A stretch of DNA of 64,000 nucleotides, from NCBI GenBank assembly GCA_002361615.1, contig DETK01000033.1:1-64000 (forward strand). The letters run 5' to 3'. Position 1 is the stretch's first letter, and each line of letters opens with the position of its first letter. A program made the position numbers and the translations under genes. Under the pieces are notes generated by a model. That model saw only the letters and a list, made by a program, of their open reading frames with translations, was not told the DNA's origin and did not search any database. The DNA comes from Bacteroidales bacterium UBA3290. GTDB taxonomy: Bacteria; Bacteroidota; Bacteroidia; Bacteroidales; UBA932. Positions 43,348 to 51,021 of this stretch are shown in pieces.

Positions 43348-43364
43348 GACTGTTCTTGAAAGGG

Positions 43365-44849
43365 TTACCGCTTGGGCTGGAATCTCCACCAGGTGCATTC
43401 ACCCCAACTCCAGGCAGCCTGGCCGTTGGCGCAAATCAGCGTCAGCAGATTTCCGTCCATGTAAACGATTTCGTAATTGGTGGCAACCGTACCGCCCGTG
43501 TTGATGACGAACGGGAAGAGGATACCGGAACCGCCTGCGGTAGTCAGGTCGCCCATCTTGTATCCACCGGGAGCCGTCCAGTCGAAGTTCTCGACGGCAT
43601 AAGGGGAAGTGGCGATCTGATTGCCGGAGCCATCGTAGGAAGTGACCGTACCGTCCACGCTGTTGAACACCATATAGGCGTCGCTGCTGCCGTAGCCGTA
43701 TGCTACGCCGCCGGAGTGGGCGATTTGCTCGGTCTCCAGCTGCTCGGGTTCGCAGCCCCACCAAAGGCCCGGAACTTCACCTGCCGCGAGGTTGGCGCCG
43801 TGGCCTGCATCACCGATGTAACCGGCGTTGCCCCAGGTGGAACCATTCATCGGATAGTAGGTCCAGGCGCGCTCACCGCTGCCGGCAAGGGCAGCATCCG
43901 GATCGGAGGCGTTCTTGAAACGCCACCAGGTGCATTCACCCCAGCTCCAGGCACCCTGGCCGTTGGCGCAAACCAGCGACAGGTTGTTGGGATCCACATA
44001 GACCACGTCGAACTCATTGGCGCGCGATCCGCCCGTATTGATGATGAACGGGAAGAGGATCGGGGCATCGGTGGTGACGAGCGTTCCGTAGTGATAACCG
44101 TCGGTGCAGTCCGGATCGTAGTTGTTCAGGGAGTAGGTACCCTTGGCAATCTGGGTGCCGTCGGCTTTGTAAGAGATGCATTCGCCGTCTTCGTTGAAGA
44201 CCATGTAGGCGTTGGGATCACCATAGCCGTAAACAGTACCGCCGGAATGGGCGACCTGCTCGGTTTCCAGCTGTTCAGGCAGGCAGCCCCACCAGAGGCC
44301 GGGGATTTCGCCGGCGGCGACATTGGCGCCGTGTCCGGCATCACCGATGTAACCTGCGTTGCCCCAGGTCGAGCCGTTGATCGGGTTCCATTTCCAGGCC
44401 TTGGCACCGGATTCACCGGTGAGGACTTTCACGGCAGGATCGAGGTCAGCCGGCACATAGACGGTGACGGTCGATTCGAAAGAAACGACGGAAGCGTCCT
44501 GGTTGATGGTGGAAACGCCGAAGGGCTGCACGGAGTCAGCGCCGCGGCGGGGCGTGATGTTGAACACGCCGGAAGCACCGGTGCTCAGGATGTTCTTCGA
44601 TCCATCCGATTTGTAGTTGAAGACCTGCACGGTCTGGGCAGGCGACGTATGGTACTTGATGTAGTTACCGTCGGACTGGGACTGGGTGCAGGCGGCATCG
44701 GCGTACTGGCCGTCGATGTGGAAAGCGCTCTGGAGCTCACCCGAGGAAATGGGAGCGGTCTCTGCCGGCCCTTGGATTACCACAGGTTCGCAGGAAGCGA
44801 GCATGACACCCGCCAGGGCAAGGATTGAGAAGTAAAGTATTTTCTTCAT
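43365..44849 (-). CDS. Putative surface glycan-binding lipoprotein with two tandem domains
   Basis: A 494-residue lipoprotein (signal MKKILYFSILALAGVMLASC) placed directly after susD, the usual slot of SusE/SGBP proteins. Residues 25-140 form a unique N-terminal beta region. Residues 150-311 and 327-490 are two close copies of one domain, sharing NGSTWGNAGYIGDAGHGAN, EQLETEQ, LFPF, NTGG and WSWGECTWWRF. The many exposed-looking Trp and Tyr suit carbohydrate stacking. I do not recognise the domain family; binding of the locus polysaccharide is inferred from position. Confidence 0.8.
   Translation of the reverse strand: MKKILYFSILALAGVMLASCEPVVIQGPAETAPISSGELQSAFHIDGQYADAACTQSQSDGNYIKYHTSPAQTVQVFNYKSDGSKNILSTGASGVFNITPRRGADSVQPFGVSTINQDASVVSFESTVTVYVPADLDPAVKVLTGESGAKAWKWNPINGSTWGNAGYIGDAGHGANVAAGEIPGLWWGCLPEQLETEQVAHSGGTVYGYGDPNAYMVFNEDGECISYKADGTQIAKGTYSLNNYDPDCTDGYHYGTLVTTDAPILFPFIINTGGSRANEFDVVYVDPNNLSLVCANGQGAWSWGECTWWRFKNASDPDAALAGSGERAWTYYPMNGSTWGNAGYIGDAGHGANLAAGEVPGLWWGCEPEQLETEQIAHSGGVAYGYGSSDAYMVFNSVDGTVTSYDGSGNQIATSPYAVENFDWTAPGGYKMGDLTTAGGSGILFPFVINTGGTVATNYEIVYMDGNLLTLICANGQAAWSWGECTWWRFQPKR
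43380..43871 (-). repeat. Tandem protein domain, copy 2
   Basis: Encodes residues 327-490 of the surface lipoprotein. It is highly similar to the copy at 43917-44402 at protein level, consistent with internal duplication. Confidence 0.85.
43917..44402 (-). repeat. Tandem protein domain, copy 1
   Basis: Encodes residues 150-311 of the surface lipoprotein. It shares the GSTWGNAGYIGDAGHGAN and WSWGECTWWRF blocks with copy 2. Confidence 0.85.
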
Positions 44850-44876
44850 GACATATAATATCTAAGGTAAGATCTG

Positions 44877-46661
44877 CTACCAGCCCGGGAAGTCGAACTG
44901 GGAACCCCAGCCTTCGTTCTGGGTGAACTTGTACTGCTCGCCTGCACCGGCGGACAGGGAGATCTGGCTGCTCGGAATCGAGACGAAGCCCTTGGTCGCG
45001 GTGTAACGGTTGCCGTAGCCGCCGTTGTACTTGGAGGCATTGTTGGTGCCTTCCACACCGTTGTTCCAAACCTTCACGCCTTCCTGTTTGTTGAGGGCGG
45101 TGACAGCATAGTTCTCGCCGTAACGGCGCATATCGTTGAAGCGGACGCCTTCGAAGGCGAGCTCCCAGCGGCGCTCGTTACGCAGGTTCTCTTCGTTGAG
45201 CGACTTGCTCGGCAGGCCGGCACGGGCGCGGACCCGGTCGAAGGAAGCCTGGTTGCCGTTGATCTCGGCATCCATCAGCAGCACTTCGGCGAAACGGATC
45301 ATCACCATGTCGTTGACGCTGTTGAGCTGGAAGTTGTCTTCATTGCCGCTCGACCAGGTCAGGTCGGGGAACATCACATTGGTGAAGCTCTTCATGTATT
45401 TGCCCTGGGATTCGCTCCATGCCATGACCGGCATGATCTTGGTCTGATAGTAGCCGCTCTCCTGGATGTTGGCGTCACCGCCGAACTTGTAGGTGCTGCT
45501 GAAGTTTTCGACCGGGATGATGGAAGCGTCCAGACGGGCGTCGTTCGGTTCAAGGGCCTTCCAGTCAGAGACGAGGGACGGGTTGACCGGGCACATGCCC
45601 CAGCCCACACCGAACGGCATGCACTCGCCGTTGTCGAGGCTCTGGCCGCGGACGCCCAGGAACAGGGCCGTCTGGTTGGAGTAACCGATGGTGGTGCTCC
45701 AGGAAGGCTGGGTGTTGAACTTGATGATGAACATGGCCTCAGGGTTGCGGGCGCCGTCGTCCTCGACCCATTTGTAGCCTTTGCCATACCAGGGGTTCTT
45801 CTCGTCGTTGATGGAGCAACGGTTGGTGTAGGCCCACAGGTTGTGGTAGTCGCTCACGAGGGTGTAACCGGAATTCTGCACGCAGTCGGTGATGTAGGCG
45901 CCGACTTCGGACTTGCCGATCTTGGTACCTTCGGGGATGCTGATGCCGATGGCTTCGTTCTCATAAGCCGGAAGGGTGATCTCGCTCAGACCGTAGAAGC
46001 CGGAAGCGAACAGGTAGGCGCGGCCCAGGAGGGCTTCTGCGCAATACTTGTCCACGTGGCCGTCGCCGCTGGCCTGTTTGGCAGGCATGATGTCGGCAGC
46101 GATCTTGCAGTCTTCGATGATCTGGCCCCAGAGGGCTTCACCGCTGATCTGCGGCTGGGTAGGATCGGCCTGGGAAGAGACAGGGCAGGGAATGTTGCCG
46201 AACATGGAAGCCAGTTCGTAGTAATACCAGGCACGGAGGAAGAATGCCTCACCCATGTACTGGTTGAGTTCCGCCACACCGCAGTTGGGCATGGCCTCGA
46301 TGGCAGCGTTCGCACGGGCGATACCTTTGTAACGGTTCACGTAGAAGTCGTTGTACATGTCGGTACCGAAGTTGAGCAGGAGGTCTTCCGCCTGCATCGT
46401 CTGGTCGTTCTGACCACCGCCGCCGAGGGCGTCGTCGGATGCCGCCACGGACCACAGGAAGTGGTTGACGTGGACGTTGGTTCCGATGGCGACGTTCAGG
46501 TTGTTGTAGATGCCGGCAAGCATCTGCTCGGCGTCGGTCGCGTTCACCGGGAAGTTGCTGCTGTCTTTCGACCAGTAGTTGGTGGTGTCGAGGAACGACT
46601 CACACGAAGCGAAAGAGAGCACGAGAGCGGCCATGGCCGCGAGTTTGAGTATCTTTTTCAT
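44877..46661 (-). CDS. susD: SusD/RagB-family outer-membrane nutrient-binding lipoprotein
   Basis: A 594-residue surface lipoprotein (signal MKKILKLAAMAALVLSFASC, then ESFLD as in many SusD proteins). The TPR-bearing helical scaffold includes YMGEAFFLRAWYYYELASMFG and YCAEALLGRAYLFASGFYG. The C-terminal SusD domain shows LNEENLRNERRWELAFEGVRF and NDMRRYGENYA. It caps the SusC pore and hands in oligosaccharides. The start at 46661 begins the lipoprotein signal, 14 nt after the susC stop. susD is used as a family name only. Confidence 0.96.
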   Translation of the reverse strand: MKKILKLAAMAALVLSFASCESFLDTTNYWSKDSSNFPVNATDAEQMLAGIYNNLNVAIGTNVHVNHFLWSVAASDDALGGGGQNDQTMQAEDLLLNFGTDMYNDFYVNRYKGIARANAAIEAMPNCGVAELNQYMGEAFFLRAWYYYELASMFGNIPCPVSSQADPTQPQISGEALWGQIIEDCKIAADIMPAKQASGDGHVDKYCAEALLGRAYLFASGFYGLSEITLPAYENEAIGISIPEGTKIGKSEVGAYITDCVQNSGYTLVSDYHNLWAYTNRCSINDEKNPWYGKGYKWVEDDGARNPEAMFIIKFNTQPSWSTTIGYSNQTALFLGVRGQSLDNGECMPFGVGWGMCPVNPSLVSDWKALEPNDARLDASIIPVENFSSTYKFGGDANIQESGYYQTKIMPVMAWSESQGKYMKSFTNVMFPDLTWSSGNEDNFQLNSVNDMVMIRFAEVLLMDAEINGNQASFDRVRARAGLPSKSLNEENLRNERRWELAFEGVRFNDMRRYGENYAVTALNKQEGVKVWNNGVEGTNNASKYNGGYGNRYTATKGFVSIPSSQISLSAGAGEQYKFTQNEGWGSQFDFPGW

Positions 46662-46675
46662 ATCCGTCATCCGAA

Positions 46676-49600
46676 TTAGAATTTAAGATTGAGTCCGACG
46701 ATCAGGCCTTTGGCCTGCGGGTAGTAACCCAGATCGATGCCCTTGGCCCATCCGTCGAAGCCGGAGGAAGAACCTACCTCAGGGTCGAGGCCCTTGAACT
46801 TGGTGAAGCAGAAGGGGTTCTGAGCCTGGACATACAGACGGCACTGGCCGAACGGAGCGTTTTTCCAAAGACGCTTGAAGTCGTAGCCGAGCGTGACGGT
46901 CTGGATGCGGAAGAAGTCTGCATCTTCGATGAAGATGTCGGAGTTGTTCATGAAGTTGTAGTTGGTACCGGCAACCAGACGGGGATAGTGGTTGGAAGTA
47001 CCTTCACCGTGCCAGTAGTCGTACACCTCGGTGGTGTAGTTGTTCCACTGGCTGTCGGAGTAGCGGCGGTAAGCCCGGAAGACCTGCTGGCCGAACATGC
47101 CGTAGCCGCTGGCTGCAAAGTCGAAGCCCTTGAAGTAGATCGAGAAGTTCACGCCAAGGTTGAAGTCCGGGTTCGGGTCGCCGGTCATCGTCTTGTCGGC
47201 GTCGTTGATCACGCCGTCGTGGTTCAGGTCCGCGAACTTGAGGTCGCCGGGGACGATGTTGTCGACGATGGTACCGTTGCCGGCAGCCTTCCAGGCGTCG
47301 ATCTCATCCTGATTCTGGAAGACGCCTTCGGACTTGTAGGTCCAGAAGTAGCCGATCGGGAAGCCGACCTGGGCACGGTACATCTCGGCGATACCCTGGA
47401 CGACGTTGCCGGCACCGTGGATGATGCCTTCGTCGTTCGCGATCCGGGTGACGATGTTCTTGTTATAGGCGCCGTTCACGCCGATGGTGTAGGAGAAGTC
47501 CTGGCTGCGGGCATCGCTCCAGTTGAGAGCGAGCTCGACACCGGTGTTGCGCACGTCACCACCGTTGATGTACGGGGCGTTGGCGCCGAAGTGACCCATG
47601 ATCGGGGCGTTGACCAGCCAGTCCTTGGTATCTTTCTGGTACCAGTCGAAAGCGATGCTCAGCTTGCTGTCGAACAGGCGGGCGTCGAAACCGAGGTCAA
47701 GCTGCTGGGAAGTCTCCCAGGTGATGTCGGGGTTGGCGAGCTTGTCGGCGTAAGCACCGGTACCGGAGTTCGTGGCGGTAGGGCCGGTATAGAAGGAGTA
47801 ACCGCCGTCCGCAGCACCGACCGAAATCGTGGACAGATACTGGAAGTTGGAGATGTTGCAGTTACCGTTCTGGCCCCAGCTGCCGCGGAGTTTGAGGAAG
47901 TTGATGAAGTTCCTGTTCCACCAGGATTCGTTCGAGACCACCCAGCCGGCGGAAACCGAAGGGAAGGTACCCCAGCGGCGGCCGCGCATGAAGTTGGAGG
48001 ATCCGTCGTGACGGAGGATCAGGGAGAGCATATAGCGTTCGTCGTAGTTGTAGTTGATACGGCCGAAGAAGGAGACCAGGCCGCTGTCGCCCCAGGTGGA
48101 ACCGGAGACGTCGGTCAGCGACGGGTCGCCCGAGGTGTTGCTCACGTAGGCGTATTTCCACTGGTTGGGCCAGAGGACGCTGCTGTTGCCAGCACCGACA
48201 TCTTCGCCGAAGCCGCTATGTTCGAGGGTGTTACCGATCAGGGCGTCGAAGTTGTGGCGGTCGCCGAGGGTGAACACGTAGTTGACGGTGTTTTCCCACG
48301 ACCAGTTCCAGCCGGCGCCTGCGCTCTGGCTGACGTTGTCCACGTCGGAGAAGGCGTAGTTGGTCAGCTTATAGGAGAGGCCGTACTGACGGTAGGTGTA
48401 CGAGCTCATCTTGTAGTTGAACTGGCTCTTCCAGATCAGGCCCTTGATGGGCTGGATGCGGAGGTTGGCCGACATATTGAGGCCGTAGTTGTGGCTCTCG
48501 TTGTTACCGCGGGAAGAGTAGACCATGGCGGCGACCGGGTTGCCGGTGTACGGGTCGAGGTCCCAGATACCGCTCTGGCTCAGCCAGTCGTACTCGGTGT
48601 AGCTGCCGTCGGACTGGTAAACGGGAACCAGCGGGTTGGCCGAGAGCATGGAGAAGATATCGTTCCAGTAGTGGTTGCCGGTACCGATACCGCTCTTCGT
48701 GCTGGTGGTGAAGGTCAGGTTCTCACCGAAGGTGATGATGTCGAGGTCGCCCTTGCGCCAGAGCACATGGTCCGAGTTGATACGGGCCGTCAGACGCTTG
48801 TAGTTGGAAGCTACGGGTTTGCCGAAGATACCTTCCTGGTCGGTGTAGCTCACACCCATCGAGAACTTGGAGATGTCCGAACCGCCGACGATATTGATGG
48901 CGTGGTTCGTATTGGGTGCATTCGAGTTGCGGATCGCCTCAAGCCAGTCCGTTCCCACGAAGGAGCCGTCCTTGATGCTGTTGTAGAGGGCCGGATTCAG
49001 GGTGTTGACCCAGTCGATGGGGTCTTTGCCCATATTGAAGTTCACCTGGTCCTGGATGTTCATGTACTGACGGGCATTCAGGAGCTGGGGCATCTTCTGG
49101 ACGTTCTGCACGCCGTAGAAGCCGTCGTAGGTGACGGTAATCTTGCCGCTCTTGCCCTGCTTGGTGGTGACCAGGATGACGCCGTTCGCACCACGGGCAC
49201 CGTAGATGGCGCAGGAAGCAGCGTCCTTGAGGACGTCGATGCTTTCAATGTCGGACGGGTTGAGTGCGTTGATGTCGCCGCCCGCCACACCGTCGATCAC
49301 ATACAGAGGGGCATAGGAACCGGTGGTACCCATACCGCGGATGTTGACGTTGTAGCCGGAACCCGGCTGGCCGTTGGAGCTCATGATGCTCACGCCGGGC
49401 GTGGAGGACTGCATGGCTCCGAGGGCGCTGGTGGTGTTGAGCTTGGCCAGCTCTTCACCCTTGACCTGGACGGTGGAGCCGGTCACGAGCTTCTTCTTCT
49501 GGACGCCGTAACCGACCACGACCGTTTCTTCGAGAAACTCGGCATCTTCCTCAAGGAACACTTCGAAAACCGTGCGGTCTCCGATCGGGATCACCTGAGT

Positions 49601-49828
49601 CTTGTAGCCGATGGAAGAAATCTCGATCGTCGCGCCGGGCTGGACGTTCAGAACGAAATTACCCTCCACGTCTGTAGAGACACCATTCTGGGTGCCGCTT
49701 TCAATGACACTTGCGCCGATCACGGGGCCGTAGGTGTCGGTGACCGTACCGGTGATCCGGACGGTCTGCGCCATGGCGGCTACGCTCAGGAGCAGCAGTG
49801 TCAAGGTAGCAAAAAACTTGCTTTTCAT
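46676..49828 (-). CDS. susC: SusC/RagA-family TonB-linked outer-membrane transporter
   Basis: A 1050-residue TonB-dependent porin. Signal MKSKFFATLTLLLLSVAAMA, a carboxypeptidase-D-like regulatory domain (VRITGTVTDTYGPVIGASV), TonB box region EETVVVGYGVQKK, plug domain (YNVNIRGMGT, IYGARGANGVILVTTKQGK), and a 22-strand barrel closing with an aromatic end (GLIVGLNLKF). There is no STN domain, so an ECF/anti-sigma relay is not suggested. It is the first gene of the minus-strand arm, with a leader of about 75 nt. The imported glycan is probably a hemicellulose fragment by context. Confidence 0.97.
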   Translation of the reverse strand: MKSKFFATLTLLLLSVAAMAQTVRITGTVTDTYGPVIGASVIESGTQNGVSTDVEGNFVLNVQPGATIEISSIGYKTQVIPIGDRTVFEVFLEEDAEFLEETVVVGYGVQKKKLVTGSTVQVKGEELAKLNTTSALGAMQSSTPGVSIMSSNGQPGSGYNVNIRGMGTTGSYAPLYVIDGVAGGDINALNPSDIESIDVLKDAASCAIYGARGANGVILVTTKQGKSGKITVTYDGFYGVQNVQKMPQLLNARQYMNIQDQVNFNMGKDPIDWVNTLNPALYNSIKDGSFVGTDWLEAIRNSNAPNTNHAINIVGGSDISKFSMGVSYTDQEGIFGKPVASNYKRLTARINSDHVLWRKGDLDIITFGENLTFTTSTKSGIGTGNHYWNDIFSMLSANPLVPVYQSDGSYTEYDWLSQSGIWDLDPYTGNPVAAMVYSSRGNNESHNYGLNMSANLRIQPIKGLIWKSQFNYKMSSYTYRQYGLSYKLTNYAFSDVDNVSQSAGAGWNWSWENTVNYVFTLGDRHNFDALIGNTLEHSGFGEDVGAGNSSVLWPNQWKYAYVSNTSGDPSLTDVSGSTWGDSGLVSFFGRINYNYDERYMLSLILRHDGSSNFMRGRRWGTFPSVSAGWVVSNESWWNRNFINFLKLRGSWGQNGNCNISNFQYLSTISVGAADGGYSFYTGPTATNSGTGAYADKLANPDITWETSQQLDLGFDARLFDSKLSIAFDWYQKDTKDWLVNAPIMGHFGANAPYINGGDVRNTGVELALNWSDARSQDFSYTIGVNGAYNKNIVTRIANDEGIIHGAGNVVQGIAEMYRAQVGFPIGYFWTYKSEGVFQNQDEIDAWKAAGNGTIVDNIVPGDLKFADLNHDGVINDADKTMTGDPNPDFNLGVNFSIYFKGFDFAASGYGMFGQQVFRAYRRYSDSQWNNYTTEVYDYWHGEGTSNHYPRLVAGTNYNFMNNSDIFIEDADFFRIQTVTLGYDFKRLWKNAPFGQCRLYVQAQNPFCFTKFKGLDPEVGSSSGFDGWAKGIDLGYYPQAKGLIVGLNLKF

Positions 49829-49907
49829 GGGTTGATTAATGTTGGTAGTAAAAAAAAATTATGTGTTGTTAATTATGTTTCACCTAATTAATAAAAACAC
49901 AGTCGAG

Positions 49908-49915
49908 CAAAAGTA
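49908..49915 (-). promoter_or_regulatory. -7 promoter box for the susCD operon
   Basis: The minus strand reads TACTTTTG, an exact TAnnTTTG match, 79 nt upstream of the susC start. A TTTG lies 23 nt further upstream, a wider spacing than usual. Confidence 0.55.
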
Positions 49916-49952
49916 CGAATAAACTTCGAGATATTCACCAAACGCGGATTGC

Positions 49953-49970
49953 TTGATAAAAAAGTATCAA
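49953..49970. promoter_or_regulatory. Dyad TTGATA-N6-TATCAA between susC and the AraC gene
   Basis: A perfect 6-bp inverted repeat (49953-49958 and 49965-49970). It lies upstream of both divergent promoters and is a candidate regulator-binding site. AraC proteins often use direct repeats, so this is tentative. Confidence 0.35.
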
Positions 49971-49998
49971 CAATTACGGTTTTCGTACAAAAATTGAT

Positions 49999-50006
49999 TA
50001 CCTTTG
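49999..50006 (+). promoter_or_regulatory. -7 promoter box for the AraC regulator
   Basis: TACCTTTG, an exact TAnnTTTG match, ends only 7 nt before the ATG at 50014, implying a very short leader. Confidence 0.55.
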
Positions 50007-50013
50007 TTGCATT

Positions 50014-50892
50014 ATGGCAAACGTTCTGAGGGAGATAACATCGATTACCGACAGCGACTGTTTCTACATCGTCGAGCGGCACAAGAGCGGCTTCACCTGG
50101 CCCATCCATTCACACGAAGAATATGAGCTCAACTTCATTGAAGGCGGGAAGGGCGTCCGCCGTGTCGTAGGCGACAGCATCGAGGAGATCGGGGACTTCG
50201 AACTGACCCTGATCACGGGCGACGGACTGGAGCATGTCTGGGAGCAGGGACGTTGCAACGCTTCCGACATCCGGGAGATCACCGTGCAGTTCTCGCCTCG
50301 TCTTCTGGATGCCAACTTGCTGTCCAGAAATCAGTTCGCATCAGTACGGAAGATGTTCGAAAGGGCCAGGATGGGGCTCACTTTCTCGATGCCTGCTATC
50401 ATGCGGGTCTATTGCCTGCTCGATACCCTGGCGTCCAAGCAGGAGCGCATGGACCAGTTCCTGGATATGCTCCGTATCCTCTATGAACTGTCGATGGATT
50501 CAGGCGCGCGGACGCTCGCGTCCCACTCGTTCGCTCCGACCGTCACCGGCAGTGAGAGCCGCCGGATCAGCAAGGTCAAGGACTATATCGCCCATCATTA
50601 TACGGAGGAGGTCAAGCTGGACGACCTGGCGAAGCTCGCCGCGATGGCTCCTTCCGCCTTCAGCCGCTTCTTCAAGCAGCATACAGGGCGGGCTCCTGTC
50701 GACTACATCATCGATGTCCGCGTGGGTGCCGCCGCACGGATGTTGGTCGATACAACTACCTCTGTGAGTGAGATTTGCTATGCCTGTGGCTTCAACAATC
50801 TCTCCAACTTCAACCGCACGTTCAAAAGCCGGCGCGGCTACACGCCCCGTGGATTCCGGGCCGTGTTTACCAAGAACCGGGTCTATGTCTAG
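50014..50892 (+). CDS. AraC-family transcriptional regulator with cupin sensor
   Basis: A 292-residue cytoplasmic DNA-binding regulator. The N-terminal AraC cupin (TWPIHSHEEYELNFIEGGKG, FELTLITGDGLEHVWEQ) would bind a sugar. The C-terminal double HTH has KVKDYIAHHYTEEVKLDDLA, APSAFSRFFKQHTGRAPVDY and the signature EICYACGFNNLSNFNRTFKS. It sits between the susC arm and the glycosidase arm and is the obvious regulator of both. This locus therefore uses an AraC activator and not a hybrid two-component system. Confidence 0.94.
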   Translation: MANVLREITSITDSDCFYIVERHKSGFTWPIHSHEEYELNFIEGGKGVRRVVGDSIEEIGDFELTLITGDGLEHVWEQGRCNASDIREITVQFSPRLLDANLLSRNQFASVRKMFERARMGLTFSMPAIMRVYCLLDTLASKQERMDQFLDMLRILYELSMDSGARTLASHSFAPTVTGSESRRISKVKDYIAHHYTEEVKLDDLAKLAAMAPSAFSRFFKQHTGRAPVDYIIDVRVGAAARMLVDTTTSVSEICYACGFNNLSNFNRTFKSRRGYTPRGFRAVFTKNRVYV

Positions 50893-50970
50893 CGCCTGTT
50901 TCGATGCCCGTTTGTTAAGATTCTATCATTTTTTGGTAATTATATGCTGGTCGGGGCGGTGCAAAAGCCG

Positions 50971-50978
50971 TACATTTG
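50971..50978 (+). promoter_or_regulatory. -7 promoter box for the plus-strand glycosidase operon
   Basis: TACATTTG, an exact TAnnTTTG match, 43 nt before the GH5-GH26 start. There is no clear -33 element, as expected of an activator-dependent promoter. Confidence 0.5.
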
Positions 50979-51021
50979 CATATCCTTGACAAATAAGGAG
51001 CCTATCTAAACCTGCCTGCCC

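Noticed and set aside
46988..49891. 967-codon open frame antisense to susC
   Set aside because: Shadow of susC. The translation is a Val/Gly/Asp/His-rich string with no family motifs.
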